NCBI RefSeq assembly: GCF_025791835.1
Contig: NZ_JAOXLP010000003.1
Span: forward strand, 124,001-188,000
DNA length: 64,000 nt
Direction of reading: 5' to 3'
Source: Roseomonas xinghualingensis
Lineage (GTDB): Bacteria > Pseudomonadota > Alphaproteobacteria > Acetobacterales > Acetobacteraceae
The notes under the pieces are model-generated. The model saw nothing but the letters and a program-made list of their open reading frames with translations, was not told the DNA's origin and did no database searches. Within the stretch, counting starts at the first letter, position 1, and each line of letters begins with the position of its first letter. Below are positions 50,077-58,359 of the stretch, one piece after another. Position numbers and translations under genes: made by a program.

Positions 50077-50552
50077 GAGAGTCAGGTTTCGCACCTCTCC
50101 AGTGTAGAGCGCTTCATTCCTCCGCCCCATTCCCCGTTACCGTTCGCGACCCACGGAATCGAAACGCTGCATGTTCCCCGCGGCACCAGGCGATGGGCCG
50201 GTGGAGGGAGGATTAACGCCACTAACGGATGGGCCAGGATTATGGCGGCGATGGGATGACGGGGCTTTTGGGGCGATGGCCATGGCTGGTGCTACTTCGG
50301 CACGGCCATGGTCCACAGGCGGCCTGAGCGAAGGCGGCGGCCGCTGCGAATCGCCCGGCCATGCCGTCTGGACATTGCAGGCATCGCGGCGACCGGGCGA
50401 GAAGCGTTGTCCTGCCCGCCTGGGCGTGGATAGGCATGACCTCCTCCTGGATAGGGTGGTCCGGCCATCCGGGGGGGCGCTCGGCGCCCGCCTCGGCGCG
50501 AACCTTTGAATCCTGGTTGCATCCGTGCGCCGGCGCGCGCACCTCTCCGCCC
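50077..50552. other. 476-base non-coding gap upstream of the efflux operon
   Basis: No supported gene. It separates the minus-strand efflux operon from the plus-strand sulfite-oxidase-like gene, so both promoters should be here. A hairpin is at 50278-50313 and the short direct repeat TAACGCCACTAACGG near 50213-50226. I find no convincing -35/-10 pair. Short open frames in it have low-complexity Arg/Gly/Pro translations typical of GC-rich non-coding DNA. Confidence 0.6.
50278..50313. repeat. Inverted repeat in the efflux-operon upstream region
   Basis: Arms CCATGGC...GCCATGG plus an inner GTGC/GCAC pair around a TACTTCG loop give a bulged hairpin of about 13 bp. It could be a regulator site or an RNA structure. 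No T-tract. Confidence 0.4.
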
Positions 50553-51215
50553 ATGACTGAGAAGACCACTCCCGAAGGCATCCGCGAGAAGCTCGTCCGC
50601 ACCAAGGAGCGCTGGGCAGAGGAGGGGCGCCTGCTCACGGGCGCCGCCGGCGACCCGGCGCGGGACCGCCTGCCTCCCGGCCAGCGGCTGGTGACGGATT
50701 GGCCGGTGCTCGACCTTGGCATCCAGCCGGATGTGGAGGAGGAGGTCGCGCGGCTGGATATCGATGGGCTGGTGGAGAATCCGGTCTCCCTATCCTGGGC
50801 CGAGCTGATGGCTCTGCCGCAGGAGGAGCGCCGCAACGACATCCACTGCGTCACCCAGTGGTCGCGCTATGACAACGACTGGCGCGGGATTTCCGTCACC
50901 GACCTGCTGGCGCGTGCCAGGCCGCGGCCCGAGGGGCGATTCGTGACCATGGAATCGCATGACGGCTACACCACGAACCTGCCGCTGGCCGATCTGGACC
51001 GGCCGGAGAACCTGCTGGCCACCCATTGGTCGGGAACGAAGCTGACTCGCCAGCACGGCGGCCCGCTGAGGCTGGTGGTGCCGCATCTGTATTTCTGGAA
51101 GAGCCCGAAATGGATCCGGCGCATCACCGTGATCGCCGAGGACCGGCCGGGATTCTGGGAGGTGCGCGGCTACCATGACCGCGGCGATCCCTGGCTGGAG
51201 GAGCGGTATTCCTGA
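50553..51215 (+). CDS. Sulfite-oxidase-like molybdopterin oxidoreductase
   Basis: 220-residue cytoplasmic protein of the YuiH/sulfite oxidase-like family. DGLVENPVSLSWAELMALPQ and NDIHCVTQWS with the putative Mo-ligand Cys99, then DNDWRGISVTDLLARA, LVVPHLYFWKSPKWIRRI and FWEVRGYHDRGDPW are the family blocks. No Tat signal is visible, unlike YedY/MsrP. It is the only obvious molybdenum-cofactor user in a window that also carries moaC and moeA. The physiological substrate is unknown. ATG at 50553 chosen; upstream frame extension is low complexity. folK starts four bases after its stop. Confidence 0.88.
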   Translation: MTEKTTPEGIREKLVRTKERWAEEGRLLTGAAGDPARDRLPPGQRLVTDWPVLDLGIQPDVEEEVARLDIDGLVENPVSLSWAELMALPQEERRNDIHCVTQWSRYDNDWRGISVTDLLARARPRPEGRFVTMESHDGYTTNLPLADLDRPENLLATHWSGTKLTRQHGGPLRLVVPHLYFWKSPKWIRRITVIAEDRPGFWEVRGYHDRGDPWLEERYS

Positions 51216-51219
51216 TCCC

Positions 51220-51720
51220 ATGGGCGATATCATCGTCGCCATCGGTGCCAACCTGCCCGGGCAGGACGGCGCGGCACCGCTCGCCACCTGCCGCATGGCG
51301 GTGGCGGCGCTGGACGGGATCTGCGGCCTCTCCCTGGTCGCCACCTCCGGCTGGTGGGAGACGGCGCCCGAGCCGCCGGATCCCCGCAGCCCCTGGTATG
51401 TGAACGGCGTGGCCCGGCTGCGCGGCGAGGCCGATCCGGCCGGGCTGCTGGCAGCCCTCCAGGCCATCGAGGCGGCGGCCGGGCGGGTGCGGCCCTATCC
51501 CAACGCGCCCCGGACCCTGGACCTGGACATCATCGCCATGGGCCGCCTGGTGCGCGCCGCGCCGGACCCCGTGATCCCCCATCCCCGGGCCCATCTCCGC
51601 CGTTTCGTGCTGGAACCGCTGCGCGAGGTCTGGCCCGGCTGGACCCATCCGGAAACGGGGGATACGGTCGAGGCCCTGCTGTCGGAGCTGCCGCCCGCCC
51701 CCATGCGGCCGGCCGGTTAG
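51220..51720 (+). CDS. folK: 2-amino-4-hydroxy-6-hydroxymethyldihydropteridine diphosphokinase
   Basis: Pyrophosphorylates the pterin precursor of folate. 166 residues: IIVAIGANLPG start, SGWWETAPE, WYVNGVARL, the APRTLDLDIIAMG motif that binds Mg-ATP, and PHPRAHLRRFVLEPL. ATG at 51220; a longer frame to 51175 overlaps the preceding gene. Start of the folK-rpoZ-rsh run common in alphaproteobacteria. Confidence 0.93.
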   Translation: MGDIIVAIGANLPGQDGAAPLATCRMAVAALDGICGLSLVATSGWWETAPEPPDPRSPWYVNGVARLRGEADPAGLLAALQAIEAAAGRVRPYPNAPRTLDLDIIAMGRLVRAAPDPVIPHPRAHLRRFVLEPLREVWPGWTHPETGDTVEALLSELPPAPMRPAG

Positions 51721-51797
51721 CCATGCCTGCGGGCTTGCCTTCGGCGCCTCGTCTCTCTATCTGACCCGTTCGCTCGCACACAATTTCGGAGTCCGCC

Positions 51798-52196
51798 ATG
51801 GCCCGCGTCACGGTCGAGGACTGCATCCTCCAGGTTCCCAACCGCTTCGACCTCGTCCTGCTCGCCGCCCAGCGTGCCCGTGCCATCTCGCGCGGTGAAG
51901 AGCTGACGCTGGACCGGGACAACGACAAGAATCCCGTCATCGCCCTGCGCGAGATCGCCGATCAGACGATCGATCTCGGTGCGGTGGAGCAGGATATCGT
52001 GAAGTCCCTGCTGCGTGCCCCCGAGCCGGAGCCCGTGGAGGAGGAGGTGATCGACCTGATCGCCACCGACGAGAACATCTTCGGCGTGATGGATGTCACC
52101 GACGAGCAGGCGGCCGAGGCCGGCATGCAGGTCGAGGACATGTCCGGCGACGACCTGGAGGCCGCCATCGCGGCCGAGCTGGGCGGCCGCCGCTGA
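51798..52196 (+). CDS. rpoZ: RNA polymerase omega subunit
   Basis: Assists RNA polymerase assembly and forms part of a ppGpp site in proteobacteria. 132 residues: [28 protein letters not shown] is the diagnostic N terminus, followed by [10 protein letters not shown]. The C-terminal 60 residues are acidic and longer than the E. coli protein (91 residues). The position directly upstream of the ppGpp enzyme gene is conserved and fits the regulatory link. Confidence 0.97.
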   Translation: MARVTVEDCILQVPNRFDLVLLAAQRARAISRGEELTLDRDNDKNPVIALREIADQTIDLGAVEQDIVKSLLRAPEPEPVEEEVIDLIATDENIFGVMDVTDEQAAEAGMQVEDMSGDDLEAAIAAELGGRR

Positions 52197-52218
52197 CCGC
52201 ACGGAAGCACACGCAACC

Positions 52219-54588
52219 ATGAAGGACGGCGCCGGGACCCCTCATTTCCCCGGCGCCGCCATGGCGCCCGTCTGGGCGCCCGATGGCGTGGCCACGCGCA
52301 CGCCGGATTCGGAAATTCCCGCCAAAGACCGCCCCGCCCAGGGCGCGGGCATCGATCCGCTGGGCGATGCTGGGCTTGGGCCCGATCCCGGCGCGGCCCT
52401 GGCGGCCTTTGTCACCAGCTACGACCCGCGCACCGATGGCGCGATGATCGAGCGCGCCTATCGCGTGGCCGAGCGCGCCCATCGTGATCAGAAGCGCGAC
52501 AATGGCGATCCCTATATCGGTCATCCGGTTGCCGTCGCGCAGATCCTGGCCGGCTACCGGTTGGATGCCGCCACCATCGCCACCGCCCTGCTGCATGACA
52601 CGGTGGAGGACACCGGCATCACCCTGCAGGACCTGTCCCGGGACTTCGGGCCGGAAATCGCGCGGCTGGTCGATGGCGTCACCAAGCTGACCCGGCTGGA
52701 GCTGCAGTCCGAGCGCACCAAGCAGGCCGAGAACTTCCGCAAGCTGGTCCTGGCCATGAGCGAGGACATCCGTGTCCTGCTCGTGAAGCTGGCCGATCGC
52801 ACGCACAACATGCGGACGCTGCATTTCGTGCCGCAGCAGGCCCGCCGCGCCCGCACCGCGCGGGAGACGATGGAGATCTACGCCCCGCTGGCCGAGCGCA
52901 TCGGCATGCAGGCGGTGAAGGACGAGCTGGAGGACCGGGCCTTCCGGGAATTGCAGCCGGACGCCTCCCAGACCATCAACGCGCGCCTCGCCTTCCTGCG
53001 TGGTCAGGGCGCCGACCTGATCGCCGACATCGCCGAGGATATCCGCCGCCGGCTGCGCGATGCCGATGTGCCGGTGATCGACATACAGGGCCGCGAGAAG
53101 TCGGCTTATGGCATCTGGCTGAAGATGCACTCGAAGAAGGTCGAGTTCGAGCAGCTCTCGGACATCATGGCCTTCCGCGTCATCACCGATGACAAGGCGA
53201 ATTGCTACGCCGCCCTGGGCGCGATCCACTCCGCCTATCGCGTCGTCCCGGGCCGCTTCAAGGACTACATCTCCACCCCAAAGCCGAATGGCTACCAGTC
53301 ACTCCATACGGGCGTGACGGTGCCTGAGCGGCGCAACGCCAAGATCGAGGTGCAGATCCGCACGCCGGAGATGCATGAGGTGGCGGAATTCGGCGTCGCC
53401 GCACACTGGATCTACAAGCAGGGGCCGGATGGCGTGGTGAACGCCGCGCGCGACCGCAAGCGCTATCCCTGGGTGAAGGATCTGCTGGAGATCCTGGAGA
53501 ATGCCGGCGAGGCGCAGGATTTCCTGGAGAACACCAAGCTCGCCCTCCACCAGGACCAGGTCTTCTGCTTCACGCCCAAGGGCGATCTGATCGCGCTGCC
53601 GCGCGGCGCGACGCCGGTGGACTTCGCCTATCAGGTCCATTCACAGGTGGGCGATTCCTGCGTCGGCGCGAAGATCAACGGCCGCATCGTGCCGCTCCGC
53701 CACCAGCTGGAGAATGGCGACCAGGTCGAGATCATCACGGCCCGCGGCGGTACGCCCAACCCCGCATGGGAACGCTTCGTCGCCACCGGCAAGGCCCGCG
53801 CCCGCATCCGCCGCACGGTACTGGCCCGGCAGCGCGAGGAGAGCCGCGAGAACGGCCGCCAGGCCATCGCCCGCGCCTTCCGCCAGGAAGGCCTCGACTT
53901 CTCGGAGAAGATCGCGGAGCCAGCGGTCAAGGCCCTCAAGCAGCCGGGCTTCGAGGAACTCTGCATTGCCGTCGGCAACGGCAACATCACGGCGCGCGAG
54001 GTGCTGCACGCCGCCGTGCCGGAGCTGCGCGGTCCGCCCCGCCCGGCGATGAGCCCGCTGGAGTCCCTGGCGCTCACCCGTGCGCGGGGCAAGCCAGGCG
54101 CCACCGTGCCTCATCGCGTGACCAAGAGCCGGGAAGCGGCGCATGGCATCACCGGCCTCGTTTCCGGCATGGCGGTCAGCTTCGCGGGATGCTGCCACCC
54201 GGTGCCGGGGGATCGTATCGTCGGCATCGTCACCACGGGGCGTGGCGTGACCATCCACAAGCAGGAATGCCACACGCTGGAGGCTTTCTCGGCAACGCCG
54301 GAGCGCTTCATCGACGTGGATTGGGATACCCAGCCGGGCGCGGCGGGGGAGCATGTGGCGCGGCTTTCCGTCGTCACGTCCAATGAGGGATCGGCGATCG
54401 CGGGCATGACCACGGCCATCGCCAAGCAGGAGGCGCGCATCCAGTCCCTGCGCTTCCTGCACCGTGCCTCGGATTTCGCGGAACTCAATGTGGACCTGGA
54501 GGTCAAGGACCTGCGGCACCTCTCCAGCGTCATCGCGGCGCTGCGGGCCTTGCCGGGGATCGAACAGGTGGAGCGGGCTAAGGCGTGA
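52219..54588 (+). CDS. rsh: Bifunctional (p)ppGpp synthetase/hydrolase (Rel/SpoT)
   Basis: 789 residues, the single long RSH usual in alphaproteobacteria. HD hydrolase domain with [10 protein letters not shown] and His126/Asp127 in [10 protein letters not shown]; synthetase domain about 285-400 with the RFKD motif at 346-349 (the bifunctional-type charge pattern, not the EFDD of RelA) and [14 protein letters not shown] domain about 455-520; C-terminal ACT domain about 715-789 ([19 protein letters not shown]). The catalytic sets look complete for both activities. The first 70 residues, before the HD domain, are Pro/Ala/Asp-rich. ATG at 52219; a GTG-coupled acpS follows. Confidence 0.94.
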   Translation: MKDGAGTPHFPGAAMAPVWAPDGVATRTPDSEIPAKDRPAQGAGIDPLGDAGLGPDPGAALAAFVTSYDPRTDGAMIERAYRVAERAHRDQKRDNGDPYIGHPVAVAQILAGYRLDAATIATALLHDTVEDTGITLQDLSRDFGPEIARLVDGVTKLTRLELQSERTKQAENFRKLVLAMSEDIRVLLVKLADRTHNMRTLHFVPQQARRARTARETMEIYAPLAERIGMQAVKDELEDRAFRELQPDASQTINARLAFLRGQGADLIADIAEDIRRRLRDADVPVIDIQGREKSAYGIWLKMHSKKVEFEQLSDIMAFRVITDDKANCYAALGAIHSAYRVVPGRFKDYISTPKPNGYQSLHTGVTVPERRNAKIEVQIRTPEMHEVAEFGVAAHWIYKQGPDGVVNAARDRKRYPWVKDLLEILENAGEAQDFLENTKLALHQDQVFCFTPKGDLIALPRGATPVDFAYQVHSQVGDSCVGAKINGRIVPLRHQLENGDQVEIITARGGTPNPAWERFVATGKARARIRRTVLARQREESRENGRQAIARAFRQEGLDFSEKIAEPAVKALKQPGFEELCIAVGNGNITAREVLHAAVPELRGPPRPAMSPLESLALTRARGKPGATVPHRVTKSREAAHGITGLVSGMAVSFAGCCHPVPGDRIVGIVTTGRGVTIHKQECHTLEAFSATPERFIDVDWDTQPGAAGEHVARLSVVTSNEGSAIAGMTTAIAKQEARIQSLRFLHRASDFAELNVDLEVKDLRHLSSVIAALRALPGIEQVERAKA

Positions 54589-55004
54589 TTCTCGGCCTCG
54601 GAAACGACATGGTGGATATCCGCCGGCTGGAGCGGACCATTGCGCGCCACGGCGAGCGCTTCCTCTCCCGCATCTTCACGGAGGTGGAGCGCGCCAAGGC
54701 GGAGCGGCGGGGCGAGCGCATACGGATCGCCACCTATGCGAAGCGTTTCGCAGCCAAGGAAGCGGCCTCCAAGGCCCTTGGCACCGGCTTCAGGGCAGGG
54801 GTGTTCTGGCGCGACCTGGGGGTGGTGAACCTGCCCTCCGGCCAGCCCACCCTGCGCATGACCGGCGGTGCCGCGGCCCGGCTGGCGGCGATGACGCCGC
54901 CTGGCCACATGGCCCAGGTTTCGCTGACCATGACGGACGAATACCCTTATGCGGAGGCCGTCGTGATCATCTCGGCGGTGCCCCTGGAAAGCCGCCTTCC
55001 TTGA
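54585..55004 (+). CDS. acpS: Holo-[acyl-carrier-protein] synthase
   Basis: Transfers the 4'-phosphopantetheine arm from CoA to ACP. 139 residues: [14 protein letters not shown] with the Mg-binding Asp, [16 protein letters not shown] with the Glu/Lys pair, and a C-terminal [19 protein letters not shown] at 54585 overlaps the rsh stop (GTGA). Coupled position next to lepB is conserved. Confidence 0.95.
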   Translation: MILGLGNDMVDIRRLERTIARHGERFLSRIFTEVERAKAERRGERIRIATYAKRFAAKEAASKALGTGFRAGVFWRDLGVVNLPSGQPTLRMTGGAAARLAAMTPPGHMAQVSLTMTDEYPYAEAVVIISAVPLESRLP

Positions 55005-55116
55005 CACGACGCGCCATCTGGCGCACCCAACGGCCATGCGGCGGCCCGACCCGAGCCCCTTTCGTGGGATTTTGGGGGCGTTCGGCCGGCCGGGTGAGGC
55101 CGCGAGCAAGCACACG

Positions 55117-55869
55117 ATGAGCAAGAAGACCTCCGGCGGTTGGCTGGAGAGCCTGAAGACGATCCTCTACGCGGGCCTGATTGCCATTGGCATCCGCACT
55201 GTCGCCTTCGAGCCGTTCAACATCCCTTCGGGCAGCATGATCCCCACCTTGCAGGTGGGCGATTACCTGTTCGTCTCGAAATATTCCTACGGCTATTCCC
55301 GCGCCTCGCTGCCCTTCAGCCCGAACCTGTTCAGCGGGCGGATCTTCGGCAGCCTGCCGGCGCGCGGCGATGTCGCTGTGTTTAAGTTGCCGCGCGACGG
55401 CACCACGGACTACATCAAGCGCATCGTCGGCCTGCCGGGCGACCGTATCCAGGTGCGCCAGGGCATCCTGCGCGTGAACGGCCAGCCTGTGCCCCGGACC
55501 GCCCTGGGCCCATATACGGTGGAGGGCGACGGGCCTCGCCTCACGGTGCGCCTGTACCGCGAGACGCTGCCGCCCAGCCCCGGCGACCCCGCGCGTTCGC
55601 ATGAGATCCTGGAGGCCTCGGATGACGGCCCCTATGACAACACCCCCGAATTCGTGGTGCCCGCCAACCATGTCTTCGTCATGGGCGACAACCGCGACAA
55701 CTCGCTTGACAGCCGGGCCACCAACTATGTCGGCTTCGTCCCCGTCGAGAACCTCGTCGGGCGGGCCGAGTTCATCTTCTTCTCCTGGGATGGCTCGGCG
55801 AACTGGTATGAATTCTGGGCCTGGCCCTTCGCGGTGCGCTGGTCGCGCATCTTTTCGGGAGTCCGGTGA
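55117..55869 (+). CDS. lepB: Signal peptidase I
   Basis: Inner-membrane peptidase that removes Sec signal peptides. 250 residues: one N-terminal helix (LKTILYAGLIAIGIRTVAFEPF), catalytic Ser40 in PSGSMIPTLQVGD, general-base Lys101 in YIKRIVGLPGDRI, and box E MGDNRDNSLDSR. ATG at 55117 chosen; a GTG-initiated longer form is possible. A TTGACA hexamer overlaps the acpS stop (55001), but no matching -10 is found. rnc follows after one base. Confidence 0.96.
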   Translation: MSKKTSGGWLESLKTILYAGLIAIGIRTVAFEPFNIPSGSMIPTLQVGDYLFVSKYSYGYSRASLPFSPNLFSGRIFGSLPARGDVAVFKLPRDGTTDYIKRIVGLPGDRIQVRQGILRVNGQPVPRTALGPYTVEGDGPRLTVRLYRETLPPSPGDPARSHEILEASDDGPYDNTPEFVVPANHVFVMGDNRDNSLDSRATNYVGFVPVENLVGRAEFIFFSWDGSANWYEFWAWPFAVRWSRIFSGVR

Positions 55870-55870
55870 T

Positions 55871-56584
55871 GTGCCGTCTGCCCAGCCGGATATGCCGCCC
55901 GTGAAGTCGCCCGTCGCCGCCCTGACGGGGCGGCTGGGTCACGAGTTCCGTGACCCCGCCCTGCTCGAGCAGGCCCTGACCCACCGCTCCGCCGCCGATC
56001 CCAAGCGCCGCCAGCTCGACTCCAACGAACGGCTGGAGTTCCTGGGCGACCGTGTACTCGCCCTCTGCATGGCCGAGTGGCTGTCGGAACGCTTCCCGGA
56101 GGAGCGGGAAGGAGAGTTGGGTAAACGCCTGGCCGTTCTTGTGGCTGCCGACACCCTTGCCAAGGTCGGCGAGGCCATCGGCCTGCCCGCCGCCCTTCGC
56201 ATCCCTCCCGCCGAGGGCCGCACCGGCCTGCGCCAGCGCGCCAATGTGCTGGCCGACGGCACGGAAGCCTTGATCGGCGCCCTCTATCTCGATGCCGGGC
56301 TGGAGGTGGCGCGTGCCTTCATCCGCCGCGAATGGACCGCTGCCATGGAGGCTGATGCAACCCCGCCCATGTCGGCCAAGAGCCGCCTGCAGGAATACTC
56401 GCTCGGCCGCGGCCTGGGCCTGCCGGAATACACCATGATCAGCACCGAGGGTCCGTCCCACGCGCCGCTGTTCACCGTCTCGGTGAAAGCCTGCGGCAAG
56501 GCGGCGGAGGCTAGTGGCGACAGCAAGCGCGCTGCCGAGCAACTTGCGGCCGAGGCCCTGCTGAAGGAACTGGAGCGTGGCTGA
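55871..56584 (+). CDS. rnc: Ribonuclease III
   Basis: Cuts double-stranded RNA, including rRNA precursors. 237 residues: FRDPALLEQALTHRS, the signature NERLEFLGDRVL with catalytic acidic residues, ADGTEALIGALYLD, and a C-terminal dsRNA-binding domain (KSRLQEYSLGRGLGLPEY...SGDSKRAAEQLAAEALL). GTG at 55871 sits one base after the lepB stop with GGGAG upstream; ATG at 55892 is an alternative. Overlaps era by eight bases. Confidence 0.96.
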   Translation: MPSAQPDMPPVKSPVAALTGRLGHEFRDPALLEQALTHRSAADPKRRQLDSNERLEFLGDRVLALCMAEWLSERFPEEREGELGKRLAVLVAADTLAKVGEAIGLPAALRIPPAEGRTGLRQRANVLADGTEALIGALYLDAGLEVARAFIRREWTAAMEADATPPMSAKSRLQEYSLGRGLGLPEYTMISTEGPSHAPLFTVSVKACGKAAEASGDSKRAAEQLAAEALLKELERG

Positions 56585-57518
56585 CCCATCCGAAGAGACG
56601 GGGCCACCTGCCCCGCCGCCCGAGGGCCCGACACGCGCCGGCATCGTTGCCGTGCTCGGCGCGCCCAATGCCGGCAAGTCCACGCTGGTGAACCAGCTGG
56701 CGGGGGCGAAGGTCTCGATCGTCTCCAACAAGCCGCAGACCACGCGATTCCGCATCCGCGCCATCTTCACCGAGGGCCGGTCGCAGGTAGTGCTGACCGA
56801 CACACCGGGAATCTTCTCCCCGCGCCGCCGGCTGGACCGTGCCATGGTCGCCGCCGCCTGGGGCGGGGCGCAGGATGCCGATCTGGCGATGCTGGTGGTG
56901 GATGCCCGCGCGGGCCTCACCGATCCGCTGCGCGCCATTATCAGGAAGCTGGCCAAGGGCTCGCCGCCTCTCTGGCTGGTGCTGAACAAGACCGACCTGT
57001 TCGACACCAAGCGCCTGCTGCCGCTGACCGCCGAGCTGAACGAGCTGCTCTCCTTCGCCGAGACCTTCATGATCAGCGCCGAGACGGGCGATGGCGTGGA
57101 CCGCCTCCGCACCCAGCTCTGCGAGGCGGTGCCGGAAGGTCCCTGGCTGTTCCCCGAGGACGAGCTGTCGGACGTGACCGACCGCATGCTGGCCGCCGAG
57201 ATCGTCCGCGAGCAGATCCTGCGCCAGACCCATGAGGAGGTGCCCCACCACGCCACGGTGGAGACCGAATCCTGGCAGGAGCGGAAGGACGGCTCCGTCC
57301 GCATCGACTGCACCATCTATGTCGGCCGCGCCTCGCAGAAGGCGATCCTGATCGGCGACAAGGGCTCCCGCATCCGGGAGATCGGGCAGCGCGCCCGGGC
57401 GGAGCTGACCAAGCTGCTGGAGCGGCCCGTGCACCTGTTCCTCAATGTGAAGGACAGGCCGGGCTGGGACGAGGAGCGCGGTCGTCTGCGCGCCCTCGGC
57501 CTCGAGGACCTCGACTAG
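56577..57518 (+). CDS. era: GTPase Era
   Basis: Ribosome-assembly GTPase binding 16S rRNA. 313 residues: G1 GAPNAGKST, G2 around TTRFRIRAIF, G3 DTPGIF, G4 NKTD, and a C-terminal KH domain (KAILIGDKGSRIREIGQRARAEL). N-terminal 20-residue Pro-rich extension. GTG at 56577 overlaps rnc by eight bases; rnc-era is a conserved pair. Confidence 0.97.
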   Translation: MADPSEETGPPAPPPEGPTRAGIVAVLGAPNAGKSTLVNQLAGAKVSIVSNKPQTTRFRIRAIFTEGRSQVVLTDTPGIFSPRRRLDRAMVAAAWGGAQDADLAMLVVDARAGLTDPLRAIIRKLAKGSPPLWLVLNKTDLFDTKRLLPLTAELNELLSFAETFMISAETGDGVDRLRTQLCEAVPEGPWLFPEDELSDVTDRMLAAEIVREQILRQTHEEVPHHATVETESWQERKDGSVRIDCTIYVGRASQKAILIGDKGSRIREIGQRARAELTKLLERPVHLFLNVKDRPGWDEERGRLRALGLEDLD

Positions 57519-57564
57519 CCAGGGCTTGGTGGCGCCAGGCGGGGCGATGCCCCATCTTCGCCCC

Positions 57565-58359
57565 ATGGAATGGACCGCGCCTGGAATCGTGCTCGACAAC
57601 CGCCCCCTCGGCGAAGGCGGGGCGGTCGTCACGCTGCTGACGGAAGAGCACGGCCGCCATGCCGGGCTGGTGAAAGGCGGCGCGTCCCGATCCCAGGCCG
57701 CCACCTGGCTTCCTGGCAATCTGGTGGAGGCGCGATGGGTCGCGCGCCTGGCGGACCAGCTCGGGACATTGAGCGGCGAGCTGGTGCATCCCAGCGCCGC
57801 CCTCGCCATGGAGGACCCGCTGGCGCTGGCGCTGCTCTCCTCCGCCTGCGCCGTCGCCGCCGAGGCGCTGCCGGAGCGTGAGGCGCATCCGGCCGCCTTC
57901 CGCGCCCTGCTGCCCATCATTGCCCATCTCCAGCGCGGCGCGGCGGAGGTGCTACCCGACTACGTCCATTGGGAAATGCTGCTTCTGGCGGAGTTGGGCT
58001 ATGGGCTCGACCTCTCCCGCTGCGCCATGACGGGGGACACGGCGGACCTCACCCATGTCTCGCCGAAATCGGGGCGGGCGGTGCGGTCGGACATCGCCGC
58101 GCCTTATGGCGACCGGATGCTGCGCCTGCCGCCCTTCATGCGGAGGCAGATCCTGCCGAGCGGCCCGCGTGACTGGTCCGCCGCCCTGCGCCTCACAGGC
58201 CATTTCCTGGCGCGTGACGCCTTCGGCTCACGCCATCGCCCGTTGCCCGCCGCGCGGCAGGCACTGGCTGACCGTGTTGCGGCGCTGGCCGAGGCTGAGG
58301 GGGCTGCCAACCCGGAGACGCCGGCGGATGGAGCCGGCGGCCCCCGGGAGGAGGGCTGA
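57565..58359 (+). CDS. recO: DNA repair protein RecO
   Basis: Loads RecA with RecR/RecF in gap repair. 264 residues: N-terminal OB fold (MEWTAPGIVLDNRPLGEGGAVVTLLTEEHGRHAGLVKGG), then the helical domain with ALLSSACAVAAEALPEREAHPAAF. The four-Cys zinc motif of some RecO proteins is not present, only a single Cys in the corresponding region. ATG at 57565 gives the family N terminus. It abuts the convergent gene: the two stops share TGATCA. Confidence 0.92.
   Translation: MEWTAPGIVLDNRPLGEGGAVVTLLTEEHGRHAGLVKGGASRSQAATWLPGNLVEARWVARLADQLGTLSGELVHPSAALAMEDPLALALLSSACAVAAEALPEREAHPAAFRALLPIIAHLQRGAAEVLPDYVHWEMLLLAELGYGLDLSRCAMTGDTADLTHVSPKSGRAVRSDIAAPYGDRMLRLPPFMRRQILPSGPRDWSAALRLTGHFLARDAFGSRHRPLPAARQALADRVAALAEAEGAANPETPADGAGGPREEG

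Noticed and set aside
50171..50509. 112-residue open frame in the gap before the sulfite-oxidase-like gene
   Set aside because: No family similarity, skewed Gly/Arg/Pro composition and no ribosome-binding site; treated as non-coding.
55001..55006. TTGACA -35-like hexamer before lepB
   Set aside because: It overlaps the acpS stop and no -10 hexamer follows at 16-18 bases.
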